Origin: Pseudomonadota bacterium
Lineage (GTDB): Bacteria > Pseudomonadota > Gammaproteobacteria > Steroidobacterales > Steroidobacteraceae
Direction: 5' to 3'
DNA length: 64,000 bases
NCBI GenBank assembly: GCA_016704655.1
Contig: JADIZR010000003.1
Coordinates: forward strand, 1 to 64,000
The notes under the pieces are model-generated. The model searched no databases. It worked only from the letters and a program-made list of their open reading frames with translations, and was not told the origin of the DNA. A program made the position numbers and the translations under genes. Shown one piece after another: positions 1-8,908 of the stretch (the stretch's first letter is position 1; the number at the start of each line of letters is the position of its first letter).

Positions 1-904
1 AACTACGACGATTTCATGCTCGCGTCGGTGCAGGCATCGCGCCAGCGCGTCGGGCGTCGAACGCCAAGGCCAGGCCCAGATCTCGGACCTGCAGAATTCG
101 TGCGCCGCTTCTCGTAGCGCCTCGAAGGCGCCGCAGGCCACGTCGCGCAACCGCAGCTCGAGAAGATCAAGATCGAAGAGATCCGGCCCTCGTCGCGGCA
201 GAACCGTACATCCGCTTCGAGCAGGCGCCCGCTCTACCGTTCAGCAGTGACGGTCGGCGGCCCTGACGTTCGGTGCCCGAGCGCCGACAGGACGCTTCAC
301 CAACCTCAAGTTCACGATCGAAGCTGAGCAACATGTAGCGATCATCGGCCCGAACGGCATCAACAGGAACGGCAGCAGATGCGCTGTCTCGCCCGGCGAC
401 CTGACGCCGACGGCGGAACGATCACCTGGGTGGAGAACGCACAGGTCGGCTACATGCCGCAGGACCCGAAGCGCGGAGTTCGAACAGAAGACCGACCTGC
501 TCCACCTGGATGTCCACCTGGACCGGCAAAGGCCGACGACGAGCAGATCGTGCGCGCCACGCTGGGACGCCTGCCATTCTCCGGTGACGAGACCAAGAAG
601 CAGGTGAGGTGCTGTCGGGCGGCGAGAAGGGCCGCGTGATGTGCAACAGGAAGATGATGCTGACGCGGCCCAACGTGATGCTGATGGACGAGCCGACCAA
701 CCACATGGACATGGAAACGATCGAGTCTTTGCAGATCAGGCTGGAAGTACCGCGGGCACGCGCTGATCTTCGTGTCCCACGATCGCCGGAGTTCGTGGGC
801 GGGCTGACCAACCGCGCACGCTCGAGCCGAAGCCCGAGCGGCAGCGTCACCGATTTCACCGGCACCTACGACGAATACCTCGCGGCTGGGCCTCGAATCC
901 CTGA
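1..904 (+). pseudogene. ABC-F family ATPase (YbiT-like), 5'-truncated and frameshifted
   Basis: This is the end of an ABC-F (translation-factor type) ATPase that runs in from outside the window. The linker region reads NYDDFMLASVQASRQ at the very start, then KIKIEEIRPSSRQN near 160-215. The second nucleotide-binding domain follows in pieces: GTITWVENAQVGYMPQDP (about 415-470), the signature LSGGEKGR (about 610-640), MLMDEPTNHMDMETIESL (Walker B, about 680-735) and DFTGTYDEYL near 855-885. These pieces fall in at least three frames, and the Walker A region is garbled. Order and motifs match YbiT-type ABC-F proteins closely. Either the gene is decayed or the sequence here is poor; the neighbouring genes to 3.3 kb show the same damage, so sequence error is likely. 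Confidence 0.75.
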
Positions 905-1063
905 GCCGGGGCCTCGGCCTGTCGGGCTGCAGCCCGCCTGGATCCCCGGGTCCAGCCGAGCTGCGCACCGTCTACCGAAGCGCGTATAAGAGTGAAGGGA
1001 TGTTGTTTCCAGCAGTGTTGCCGCGGGAACTGCTGCTATCGTCACTTCAACCGGGAGTCAACC

Positions 1064-1479
1064 ATGAATCGCGACGAGCGTCAGATCGTCGGTCGCGCCT
1101 CGCGGGCGGCGTTCGTCACGATCTGGAACGCCCGACGCTGGGGCACCTGCAGGATCTCTATGCCGACGACGCAGATTTCGTGAACGTGATTGGCATGCGC
1201 TGGGGCGGCGCAAGCCGAGATCGCGCGCATGCGTGGCGCTGCACGGAATCGGCATGCGACAGACGACCTTGCGCAGCGAGGGGAATGACGGTGCGCGTGC
1301 TGGCGCCCGTCGATCGCCGTCGTTCAAGACCTGGAACCTGACCGGGGCGGTCCAGGTGCGCCAGGTTGGAAGACTGGTGAGCAGCGACGCGGCATTCTCT
1401 CGTGCACGTGCTGAAGCTGGACGGCGCAGGCAAGTGGCACATCGCGCGTCGCAGAACACGGTTGTCAGGACCTGCCTAA
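1064..1479 (+). pseudogene. SgcJ/EcaC-type NTF2-like (DUF4440) protein, frameshifted
   Basis: An ATG at 1064 follows a plausible ribosome binding site (GGGAG). Reading across frames gives MNRDERQIVGRA, then LQDLYADDADFVNVIGMRW, then ALHGIGMRQTTLRSE, then TWNLTGAVQV and a final HIA-SQNT piece. That order fits the SgcJ/EcaC family of small cystatin-like (NTF2 fold) proteins, which are about 130-140 residues long, as here. At least three frameshifts break it. The enzymatic role of the family is not settled. Whether this is a real pseudogene or a sequencing artefact cannot be decided from the sequence. Confidence 0.5.
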
Positions 1480-1558
1480 CACCTAGGAACGGAGGTTCTT
1501 CCGGCTTTTTCCGCGCCTTCTCAGGTATGCTCGCCGGCTTCACGAATCGGGGTGAGCA

Positions 1559-2949
1559 ATGACGATTGATCCTGGCGTTGGTAGCCATGGCGTTGACATC
1601 GATGCCCGTCGTGGCGGACACGCAGGCGCACGAGGCACAGGCCCGCGAGATCTACTCGCGCAGCATCGGGTTCCGGACGGCCGAGGGCCAGAAACAGGTT
1701 CCGGCGATGGTCGCCTACCTTAAGGGCGTACTGACAGAAGCGGGTGTCCCGGCCGCCGACATCGCGACACTTGATTCCGGCGAGGCGCAGGCGATGCTCG
1801 TGCGCGTGCCGGGGCGGGAGCGCGGCCGGCCGATCCTGTTCTCGGCGCACATGGACGTCGTCGACGCCCGCCCGGAGGACTGGGAACGCAGTCCTTTCAC
1901 GCTGCTCGAGGAGAACGGCGTGTTCTACGGTCGCGGCACCACCGACAACAAGGCGGGGGTTGCCGCGTTGATGTCCACGATCCTGCGCCTGCACGGCGAG
2001 AAGCTGGTGCCGGCGCGCGATCTCGTCTTCGCTTTCGTCGGCGATGAAGAAACGGGCATGTTGACGACCAAGCTCATCGCGGACCATCCGTGGGTGGCCA
2101 ACGCCGAGTTCGCCATCAACACGGACGCCGGCGGCGGCCTGCTGGACGATTCGACCGGCAAGCCACTCATCTACCTGGTGCAGGGAGCCGAAAAGACCTA
2201 TGCCTCCTTTGCACTGACGGTCACCAATGAAGGCGGCCACAGTTCGCGCCCCCGCGCGGACAATGCGATCTACCAGCTGGCGCGCGCGATGCTCAAGGTC
2301 GAGGCGTACCACTTCCCGGTGATGGCCAACGACCTGACCCGGGCCTACCTCGGGCGCCGTGGGGCAGGCCCAGGCGGGGCGAGGTCGGCGAAGCGTTGCC
2401 GAAGTTCGCCGCCGATCCGGCCGATGCGGCCGCGGCGGAAAGCTGTCGAGGTCGCCGGGTTCGTGGGCACGACGCGTACGACCTGCGTGATGACGATGCT
2501 CGATGCGGGACATGCCGAGAACGCCTTGCCGCAGAAGGCGGCGGCCACCGTCAACTGCCGCATCTTCCGGTGTTCCCGTCGAGGCCGTGCGTGACGCGCT
2601 CGTGGCGGCGATTGCCGACGCCGGCGTGCAGGTGACTACCCTCGACACTCCGGAAGCGAGTCCGGTGTCCGAAATGCGGCCCGACGTGATGCAAGCCATC
2701 ACGCGTGCAGTACATGAAAAGTACCCGGGCGTCCCGATCGTGCCTTATCTCGAATCTGGGGGCACCGACGGCAAGGTCTATCGCACCGCAGGCATCCCGA
2801 CGTTTGCGAGCTCCGGCCTGTTCTCAAGCCGTCCGAGATGTATGCGCACGGCCTCAACGAGCGTCTGCCGGTGAGTTCCTTCTACGAAGGACTCGACCCG
2901 CATCTATCAACTCGCAGTGGAGCTCGGCGGGGCAAAGCGCGCGCGGTAG
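1559..2949 (+). pseudogene. Secreted M20 family metallopeptidase, frameshifted
   Basis: This is an M20/M25/M40 zinc peptidase with an N-terminal signal peptide (LALVAMALTSMPVVAD, about 1569-1616). Zinc-site motifs are visible in the first long frame: FSAHMDVVDARPEDW (His-x-Asp), YGRGTTDNKAG, and VGDEETGM (Glu-Glu). The dimerisation-domain segment TVTNEGGHSSRPR follows. The frame is then lost between about 2345 and 2460 and again near 2570-2590. The C-terminal part continues in other frames (YLESGGTDGKVYRTAGIP, then FYEGLDHIYQLAVELGG) and ends at the TAG at 2947-2949. Family length (about 460 residues) matches the total. The start is also shifted: ATG 1559 is out of frame with the signal peptide. 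The active-site residues survive, so sequence error is as likely as true decay. Confidence 0.75.
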
Positions 2950-2979
2950 TCAAGACTGGTGCCTGGCAGAGGTAGATCA

Positions 2980-3321
2980 GTGCCATACGAAGTCGAATGG
3001 GAGCCACACGGTGTGGTCCCGCTATTACGGCAATGTCACTGGCGAGGGCCGCCGTCGAGGGAGGCAGAGGCCCGGGGGTTCGAGGAACATCGCTACAACA
3101 TTCTCGACTTCTCTGACCGGCGCAACCGACTTCAGCCCAAACCGAAGACGACCTGCTGATCAACAGGGGGGACCGGTGCCGGCCGCCTTCACGAACCATC
3201 GGGTGTGGACTGCCGGCCGCCCCGCGCCGGCAGAACCTCAAGGAAGGCAGGGGGGGCTCCATAGGCGCGGGGGTCGCCCTACGTGGCGAATTCCGACATA
3301 CTGAGGGGGCGAAAGAGATAA
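2980..3321 (+). pseudogene. Small protein of unknown function, frameshifted
   Basis: A GTG at 2980 opens a frame reading VPYEVEWEPHGVV. The next frame continues RYYGNVTGE, and a third gives FEEHRYNILDFSD and later SPYVANSD. Taken together they look like one soluble protein of about 110-120 residues broken by two or more frameshifts. I do not recognise a named family with certainty. It is the last gene of the damaged stretch at the left end of the window. The remaining bases up to the tRNA at 3419 show nothing else I can support. Confidence 0.35.
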
Positions 3322-3418
3322 GGGGGCCGGGAGTCGGGTTCACGGCGGGGCACCACAGTGTCGCCTGATCGTCAGGTGCAACTTCGTAACCCGTTGATTT
3401 GACCGAAGAAGTGTTGTG

Positions 3419-3495
3419 TGGTCGGGATGAAAGGATTTGAACCTTCGACTCCTACGTCCCGAACGTAGTGCTCTACCAGGCTGAGCTACATCCCG
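3419..3495 (-). tRNA. tRNA-Pro (CGG)
   Basis: The reverse complement folds into a full cloverleaf. The acceptor stem is CGGGATG/CATCCCG with discriminator A and encoded CCA (3419-3421). The D arm is AGCTCAGCCTGGTAGAGC. The anticodon stem is CTACG/CGTAG around the loop TTCGGGA, giving anticodon CGG. The T arm is GAAGG-TTCAAAT-CCTTT, with a wobble pair. Length is 77 nt with CCA. It lies on the same strand as ispB, 155 nt downstream of its stop; the stretch between them holds nothing recognisable. Confidence 0.95.
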
Positions 3496-3650
3496 AATCC
3501 AGTGCGCCGCAGGCCTTCAGAAGATGTCCGGCTCGGGTAGCCGACAGGAGGCGAGGGCGGCGGGGCAGGCCCCGCTGAGAGCCGCGCAGTCTACTGAAGG
3601 AGCGGCCCTGATTCAATTGCATACGGTGTTCCGCGCTCGCCCCGGTCGCC

Positions 3651-4619
3651 TCAGTACGTGCGTGCGACCGCAAAATCCGCCAGGGTCACCAGGGCATCGC
3701 GGAATTTCGAGGCCGGCAGCCTGCCGAGCGCCTCGACCGCCAGTTCCTTCTCCCGCCGGGCCATGCCGGCCGTGTACTCGAGCCCGCCCGAGGTCTCGAT
3801 CAGGCGGGTAATCTGGTCGAGGTCGTCGATGCCGCCCGTTTCGATGGCCTCACGCAATCTGACGGCTTCGGCCGCTGGGGCATGGGCCAGCGCATAAATG
3901 ACCGGCAGGGTCGGCTTGCCCTCCGCCAGGTCGTCACCCAGGTTCTTGCCCAGTTCTTCAGCCGTGGCCTTGTAGTCGAGCACGTCGTCGACGAGCTGGA
4001 AGGCCGTGCCGAGATGGCGCCCGTAGTCGACCATCGACTGCTCGATCTCGTGCGGCGAGCCGGACACGATGGCGGCCATCTGCGCGCCCGCTTCGAACAG
4101 CTTCGCCGTCTTGCGGTAGATGACCTCGAGGTACCGCTGTTCGGTCGTCTCCGGGTCGTGCGCGTTCATTAGCTGCAGCACCTCGCCCTCGGCGATGGTG
4201 TTGGTCGCATTCGCCATCACTTCCTGGATGCGCAGGTCGCCCAGCTCGACCATCATCTGGAACGAGCGGGAATACAGGTAATCGCCCACCAGCACGCTCG
4301 CCTCGTTGCCGAAGACCTGGTTGGCCGTGTTGCGGCCGCGGCGCAGGTCGGAGCCGTCCACGACGTCGTCGTGGAGCAGGGTGGCGGTGTGGATGAATTC
4401 GATGATGGCGGCGGCGGGGACGTGTTTCCGGCCCTGGTGGCCGCAGGCACGGGCTGCCAACACCACGCTCAGCGGGCGCAGCCGCTTGCCGCCCGCACCG
4501 ATGATGTACTGGGAAACCTGATTGACCAGCACGATATCGCTGGCCAGCCGCTGCACGATGGTCTGGTCGACGCGTTGCAGGTCTTCCATGACCAGCGCCC
4601 GGATCTCTTCGAGTTGCAT
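3651..4619 (-). CDS. ispB: Octaprenyl diphosphate synthase
   Basis: This is a trans-prenyltransferase that extends farnesyl diphosphate with IPP to the C40 side chain of ubiquinone or menaquinone; it is cytosolic. Both aspartate-rich motifs are present: LLHDDVVDGSDLRRG (first DDxxD) and QLVDDVLDY (second). GGGKRLRPL near the N terminus is the usual substrate-binding segment. The chosen start, ATG at 4619 (MQLEEIRALVMEDLQ), gives 322 residues and aligns with the E. coli IspB N terminus; an in-frame ATG 69 nt upstream would add an unconserved extension. It is divergent from rplU-rpmA-obgE, the classic gammaproteobacterial arrangement. The short spacer (4620-4801) must hold both promoters. Confidence 0.95.
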   Translation of the reverse strand: MQLEEIRALVMEDLQRVDQTIVQRLASDIVLVNQVSQYIIGAGGKRLRPLSVVLAARACGHQGRKHVPAAAIIEFIHTATLLHDDVVDGSDLRRGRNTANQVFGNEASVLVGDYLYSRSFQMMVELGDLRIQEVMANATNTIAEGEVLQLMNAHDPETTEQRYLEVIYRKTAKLFEAGAQMAAIVSGSPHEIEQSMVDYGRHLGTAFQLVDDVLDYKATAEELGKNLGDDLAEGKPTLPVIYALAHAPAAEAVRLREAIETGGIDDLDQITRLIETSGGLEYTAGMARREKELAVEALGRLPASKFRDALVTLADFAVARTY

Positions 4620-4714
4620 TCTCGCGACAAGCCGTCCGGAAGGTGTTCTTATGGGAAACCCGGCATGGTACCCATCGCCCCGCGCCAAGGGAATGGAGAT
4701 AACCCCCTAAGCGC

Positions 4715-4743
4715 TTGATTCAGGCGGGTCGATCCCCTAAAAT
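4715..4743 (+). promoter_or_regulatory. Sigma-70 type promoter of rplU-rpmA-obgE
   Basis: TTGATT (4715-4720) and TAAAAT (4738-4743) are separated by exactly 17 bases. This is 58 nt upstream of the rplU start, in the ispB/rplU divergent spacer. It is the best sigma-70 match seen in the window, and expected for a ribosomal protein operon. Confidence 0.65.
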
Positions 4744-4801
4744 CCCGCGTCTTTCTGCCGGGGGCCCCCGGCCCCCTACGTCAAGGTTTGGAGTAAGGCT
4801 C

Positions 4802-5113
4802 ATGTACGCGGTCATTGCGACGGGCGGCAAGCAGTATCGCGTCGCCGAAGGCGACGTGGTGCGCATCGAGAAACTGGCGGCCGAACTCGGCGCCACCGTC
4901 GAATTCGACGAAGTCCTGCTGGTTGGCAGCGGCGCGGACGTCAAGGTCGGCGCCCCGCTGGTCGCGGGCAGCAAGGTTTCGGGCGTCGTGCACAAGCACG
5001 GCAAGGGCGAGAAGAAGGCGATCGTGAAGTTCCGCCGGCGCAAGCACTACCTGCGCCAGGGCACGCACCGCCAGTTCTACACCGACGTCAAGATCACCGG
5101 CATCCAGGCCTGA
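4802..5113 (+). CDS. rplU: 50S ribosomal protein L21
   Basis: L21 is a large-subunit protein that binds 23S rRNA. The product is 103 residues, the normal length, starting MYAVIATGGKQYRV and containing the L21 signature region near KAIVKFRRRKHYLRQGTHR. The start is ATG 4802, preceded by GGAGTAAGG at a normal spacing; an upstream in-frame ATG at 4715 overlaps the promoter and is rejected. rpmA follows after 36 nt. Confidence 0.98.
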   Translation: MYAVIATGGKQYRVAEGDVVRIEKLAAELGATVEFDEVLLVGSGADVKVGAPLVAGSKVSGVVHKHGKGEKKAIVKFRRRKHYLRQGTHRQFYTDVKITGIQA

Positions 5114-5149
5114 GCCTGGCGCTGCAAACATCCTTCGGAGTCCTCTGCA

Positions 5150-5413
5150 ATGGCACATAAAAAGGCAGGCGGTTCAACCAAGAACGGCCGCGAATCCGAG
5201 AGCAAGCGCCTCGGCCTCAAGAAGTTCGGCGGCGAGAACGTCATTGCCGGCAACATCCTCGTGCGTCAGCGCGGCACGCTGTACCGTGCGGGCGACAACG
5301 TTGGCGTCGGCACGGACCACACGCTGTTCGCGCTTACAGATGGCACCGTGCAGTTCAAGCGCAAGGGCGTGGCCCAGCGCGTGCACGTCAGCATCGAGCC
5401 CAGCAAGGGCTGA
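5150..5413 (+). CDS. rpmA: 50S ribosomal protein L27
   Basis: L27 sits at the peptidyl transferase centre of the large subunit. The product is 87 residues with the typical N terminus MAHKKAGGSTKNGRES and the conserved segment GNILVRQRGT. A GGAGTCC sequence lies just upstream of the ATG. There is no N-terminal extension of the Firmicute type that needs proteolytic trimming. It is the second gene of the rplU-rpmA-obgE operon and is followed by a strong terminator, so part of the transcription probably stops before obgE. Confidence 0.98.
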   Translation: MAHKKAGGSTKNGRESESKRLGLKKFGGENVIAGNILVRQRGTLYRAGDNVGVGTDHTLFALTDGTVQFKRKGVAQRVHVSIEPSKG

Positions 5414-5492
5414 TCCTCGCCGCTCCCGCTTGCGGGCGCGGCCGCGCAACGCGCGGATGAGGACTCTGATCCTGCTGAGTGAAAGCTAACGA

Positions 5493-5524
5493 GAGGCCCC
5501 GGTATCCCCGGGGCCTTCTTGTTT
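5493..5524 (+). terminator. Rho-independent terminator after rpmA
   Basis: A GC-rich stem AGGCCCCGG / CCGGGGCCT with a short loop is followed by a T-rich run (TTCTTGTTT). It lies 80 nt after the rpmA stop and 38 nt before obgE, so it could limit read-through into obgE. Confidence 0.75.
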
Positions 5525-5561
5525 CCGACTATCCCCCATCCCCTGACCACTAACCCCGCAA

Positions 5562-6605
5562 ATGAAATTCGTCGACGAAGCCACGATCAAGGTGCAGGCC
5601 GGCAACGGCGGCCGCGGCATGGTCAGCTTTCGTCGCGAGAAATTCATGCCTTTCGGCGGGCCGGACGGCGGTGACGGCGGGGATGGCGGCCACGTTTACC
5701 TGGTCGCGAAAGCCGGGCTGAACACGCTCGCCGACTTCCGCCACATGCGCACTTTCAAGGCCGTGAACGGCGAGTCGGGCGGCAGCGCGGACTGCAGCGG
5801 CCGCGGTGGAGCCGACACGGAAGTCTTCGTGCCTGTCGGCACGGTGGTCTACGACGTCGATACCGAGGAAACGCTCGGCGACCTCGCTGCCGATGGCGAC
5901 CGCATCCTGGTCGCGAAAGGCGGCGAGGGCGGCATGGGCAACCAGCGCTTCAAGAGCAGCACGAACCGCACGCCGCGCAAGGCGACGCCGGGCAATCCGG
6001 GCGAGAAGCGCGAGTTGCGGATCGAGCTCAAGCTGCTCGCCGACGTCGGCCTGCTCGGCCTGCCGAACGCGGGCAAGTCCACCCTGATCAGCGTGGTGTC
6101 GTCGGCCAAGCCGAAGATTGCGGACTATCCGTTCACGACGCTGCACCCGAACCTGGGCGTCGTCTATGTGGGCGAGCACCAGAGCTTCGTCATGGCCGAC
6201 ATTCCGGGCGTGATCGAAGGTGCGGCGGAGGGGGCGGGTCTCGGTATCCGCTTCCTGAAGCATCTGCAGCGCACGCGCCTGCTGCTGCACCTCGTGGACA
6301 TCGCGCCGCCGGATCCGGCGGCAGATCCGGTCGTCGATGCGCGCGCCATCGCACGCGAGCTCAAGAAGTTCAGTCCCGAGCTCGCCGCGCGCGAGCGCTG
6401 GCTCGTGCTCAACAAGATGGACCTGCTACCCCCGGCGGAAGCCGAGAAGCGCTGCAAGGAGATCGTGCGTCGCCTGCGCTGGAAAGGTCCGGTCTACCGC
6501 ATCTCCGGTATCACCCGGCAGGGCACACAGCAGATGTGCTTCGACATCATGCGGCGGCTCGAGGAAATCCGGCTTTCCGGAATCGAACTCCCCGACGCGC
6601 AGTAA
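5562..6605 (+). CDS. obgE: GTPase ObgE/CgtA
   Basis: Obg is a ribosome-associated GTPase that acts in late 50S assembly and stress signalling. The product is 347 residues. The glycine-rich Obg domain (about 1-158) starts MKFVDEATIKVQAGNGG, with further runs such as GGPDGGDGGDGG. The G domain has the P-loop GLPNAGKST (about 166-175), G3 DIPGVIEGA and G4 NKMD. ATG 5562 is chosen because the Obg fold starts at that residue. It sits in the conserved rplU-rpmA-obgE order, and the rpsT gene beyond is convergent. Confidence 0.97.
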   Translation: MKFVDEATIKVQAGNGGRGMVSFRREKFMPFGGPDGGDGGDGGHVYLVAKAGLNTLADFRHMRTFKAVNGESGGSADCSGRGGADTEVFVPVGTVVYDVDTEETLGDLAADGDRILVAKGGEGGMGNQRFKSSTNRTPRKATPGNPGEKRELRIELKLLADVGLLGLPNAGKSTLISVVSSAKPKIADYPFTTLHPNLGVVYVGEHQSFVMADIPGVIEGAAEGAGLGIRFLKHLQRTRLLLHLVDIAPPDPAADPVVDARAIARELKKFSPELAARERWLVLNKMDLLPPAEAEKRCKEIVRRLRWKGPVYRISGITRQGTQQMCFDIMRRLEEIRLSGIELPDAQ

Positions 6606-6660
6606 CCCGGTGTTGCCGTGCCGGCACCCGGCCCAATGCCGCCTGCGCGGGTTGCGTGCT

Positions 6661-6695
6661 GAAAAAGAAAAAGCCGGCTGCGAGCCGGCTTCTTC
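6661..6695 (-). terminator. Bidirectional terminator between obgE and rpsT
   Basis: The stem AGCCGGCT / AGCCGGCT is closed by a 3-nt loop. On the minus strand it is followed by TTTTTCTTTTT, an excellent terminator for rpsT. On the plus strand the trailing TTCTTCG is weaker but could also end obgE transcripts. Confidence 0.8.
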
Positions 6696-6739
6696 GTAAC
6701 GATCAGGCCGCGGCGCTGGAGCCGCGACGAACTGCGGCC

Positions 6740-7015
6740 TTACTTGGCAGCCGCGCCCAGGGCCTTGATCTTGGCGTTCAGCTCGCTCTTGTGACGAGCC
6801 GCCTTGTTGGCGTGGATGATGCCCTTGGTCACCATCGTGTCGATCACGGGCTGGGCCTGCTTGAACGCGACGGTGGCCTCGGCCTTGTCGCCGGCGCCGA
6901 TCGCAGCCAGGACCTTCTTGATCGACGTGCGCAGACGCGAGCGGGCGGCCATGTTGTGGGCGCGACGTTTCACGTCCTGCTTGGCGCGCTTTTCTGCGGA
7001 CTTGATGTTCGCCAC
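6740..7015 (-). CDS. rpsT: 30S ribosomal protein S20
   Basis: S20 is a primary 16S rRNA-binding protein of the small subunit. The product has 91 residues, almost all alpha-helical and basic, starting MANIKSAEKRAKQDVKRR and ending in an alanine/lysine tail, as in the family. The ATG at 7015 is preceded by CAGGAGCTG (AGGAG). It is convergent with obgE across a shared terminator and divergent from murJ. Confidence 0.97.
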   Translation of the reverse strand: MANIKSAEKRAKQDVKRRAHNMAARSRLRTSIKKVLAAIGAGDKAEATVAFKQAQPVIDTMVTKGIIHANKAARHKSELNAKIKALGAAAK

Positions 7016-7116
7016 TGACTTCAGCTCCTGCGGCCGGCGTGCCCACCCGGGGGACCGCCAACTATCGGGTAATCGGGATAAAAGAGCCGCGTATTTTGGC
7101 GATCGAGGGCCGGAAG

Positions 7117-7264
7117 GTCAAGGAGAGAATAGGGGAGGAAGGACAGGAAGGGGAGGAAGGACAGGAAGGACAGGAAGTTAAGGAAGCGGAAGAAGCGGAC
7201 CGACTTCCTTACCTTCCTGTCCTTCCTGTCCTTCCTCCCCTTCCTCCCCTTCCTCCCCTTCCTA
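7117..7264. repeat. Polypurine/polypyrimidine inverted repeat upstream of murJ
   Basis: About 80 nt made almost only of G and A (7117-7199, built from GGAAGGACA and GGGGAGGAA units) is followed, after CGGACCGA, by about 60 nt of C and T (7204-7264, built from CCTTCCTGT and CCTTCCTCC units). The two halves are largely complementary, so the transcript or single strand can form a very long hairpin. The tract ends 17 nt before an ATG and 40 nt before the TTG of murJ. It also fits slipped-strand or triplex-forming DNA. Similar tracts occur near 24.5 and 25.9 kb. Confidence 0.8.
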
Positions 7265-7303
7265 GTATCATCCGCGGCCCATGTCCCCGACTGTGACCCT
7301 CCC

Positions 7304-8908
7304 TTGAGCGGCGGCGGCTTCTTCCGCAGCACCTCGATCGTCGGCGCCTTCACGCTCATTTCGCGCGTGACCGGCCTGCTGCGGGACATGGTCTATTCCC
7401 GGATGTTCGGGGCCGGCCTGCTCATGGACGCGTTCCTGGTCGCATTCAAGATTCCCAATTTCATGCGGCGGCTGTTTGCCGAGGGCGCGTTCTCGCAGGC
7501 GTTCGTGCCGGTCGTCTCCGAGTACAAGGTCCAGCGCCAGCACGACGAAGTCCGCGAGCTGATCGACGGGGCGATGGGCACGATGGCTTGGTTCCTGTCC
7601 GTGATCACCGTCGTCGGCATCGTCGCCGCGCCGCTGCTGGTGCTGCTGTTCGCGCCGGGCTTCCGTGCAGACGGCGATCGCTTCGACCTCACGGTCGACA
7701 TGCTGCGCTGGACCTTCCCCTACATTCTCTTCGTCTCGCTGGCGGCGCTCGCGGGCGGCGTGCTGAACAGCTACGGCAAGTTCGCCGTGCCTGCGACGAC
7801 GTCCACGCTCATGAACCTGGTCATGATCGTGTTCGCCGCCTTCATTGCGCCGCATTTCGCGCAGCCCGGCGTCGTGCTGGCCATTGGCGTGTTCGTGTCG
7901 GGTCTGGTGCAGCTCGGGTTCCAGCTGCCGTTCATGCTCAAGCTCGGCCTGTTGCGACGACCGCGCTGGCGCTGGGACCACGAGGGAGTGAAGCGGATCG
8001 GCCGGCTCATGCTGCCCGCGATCTTCGGTTCGTCGGTGTCGCAAGTGGCCTTGCTGCTCGACACGCTGATCGCGTCGTTCCTCGCCACGGGCAGCATCGC
8101 GTGGCTGTATTACGCGGATCGCCTGGTCGAATTTCCGCTCGGCGTGTTCAGCATCGCGCTCGCCACCGTGATCCTGCCGGGGCTGGCCGCGCATCATGCC
8201 GCGCAATCGCCCGAGCGATTCGCGTCGACGCTCGACTGGGCCGTGAAGCTCACGACCATCGTCGTGATGCCCGCGACGGTCGCGTTGCTGATCCTCGCCG
8301 GGCCGTTGACCGTCGTGATCTTCCACTACGGCAAGTTCGACGAGCAGGACGTGCACATGTCCACGCTCGCGCTGATGGCGTATTCCATCGGCTTGATGGG
8401 ATTCAGCATGGTGAAGGTGCTGGCGCCCGGCTTTTTCGCGCGGCAGGACACGAGGACGCCCGTGAAGATCGGCGTGCAGTCACTGGTTCTCAGCATCAGC
8501 CTCAACGTGGGCGTCGTGCTGCCGCTCGCGTTCCTGCATCCGGACAAGCCTGGTCTGCACGCGCTGCTCGCGCTCAATACCGGCATCGGCGCGTGGTTCA
8601 ACGCGACGATGCTTTACCGCGGGTTGCGCAGGCAGCACGTGCTGCACCACTCCAGGGGCTGGGGCCGGACGCTGGTGCAGATCCTGGCCGGCAACGTGCT
8701 CATGGGCGTCTTCCTGTGGGTCGTCGCGGGCGACACCCGGCACTGGCTCGAGATGAACGCCTGGCATCGCGTCGGCTGGATGGGTGTGCTGGTCGCTGGC
8801 GGCGCAGGCATCTATTTCGGCACGCTGTACCTGCTCGGCATGCGCCTGGGAGACCTGCGGCACCAGAAGATCGTGGTCCCGCCGCGGTCCGACGGCACGA
8901 CGTCGTGA
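7304..8908 (+). CDS. murJ: Lipid II flippase MurJ
   Basis: MurJ is an MVF/MOP-superfamily inner membrane protein that flips lipid II to the periplasm for peptidoglycan synthesis. The 534-residue product has the usual 14 hydrophobic segments and conserved stretches such as SRVTGLLRD, AEGAFSQAFVP, YYADRLVEFPLGV and KVLAPGFFARQDT. The only in-frame start is TTG 7304, with no ribosome binding site. ATG 7281 is one base out of frame; adding one C to the CCC run at 7301-7303 would join it to murJ as MSPTVTLPLSGGGFF, so a missing base is likely. The stop overlaps the ribF start (GTGA). Confidence 0.95.
   Translation: MSGGGFFRSTSIVGAFTLISRVTGLLRDMVYSRMFGAGLLMDAFLVAFKIPNFMRRLFAEGAFSQAFVPVVSEYKVQRQHDEVRELIDGAMGTMAWFLSVITVVGIVAAPLLVLLFAPGFRADGDRFDLTVDMLRWTFPYILFVSLAALAGGVLNSYGKFAVPATTSTLMNLVMIVFAAFIAPHFAQPGVVLAIGVFVSGLVQLGFQLPFMLKLGLLRRPRWRWDHEGVKRIGRLMLPAIFGSSVSQVALLLDTLIASFLATGSIAWLYYADRLVEFPLGVFSIALATVILPGLAAHHAAQSPERFASTLDWAVKLTTIVVMPATVALLILAGPLTVVIFHYGKFDEQDVHMSTLALMAYSIGLMGFSMVKVLAPGFFARQDTRTPVKIGVQSLVLSISLNVGVVLPLAFLHPDKPGLHALLALNTGIGAWFNATMLYRGLRRQHVLHHSRGWGRTLVQILAGNVLMGVFLWVVAGDTRHWLEMNAWHRVGWMGVLVAGGAGIYFGTLYLLGMRLGDLRHQKIVVPPRSDGTTS

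Noticed and set aside
7117..7264. Possible CRISPR or tandem-repeat array at the GA/CT tract
   Set aside because: There are no spacers of even length and no repeated dyad unit. It is one long purine arm and one pyrimidine arm.
7588..8904. A long plus-strand frame overlapping murJ and joined to ribF
   Set aside because: Only its part from 8905 is protein-like (ribF). The rest is an out-of-frame reading of murJ.
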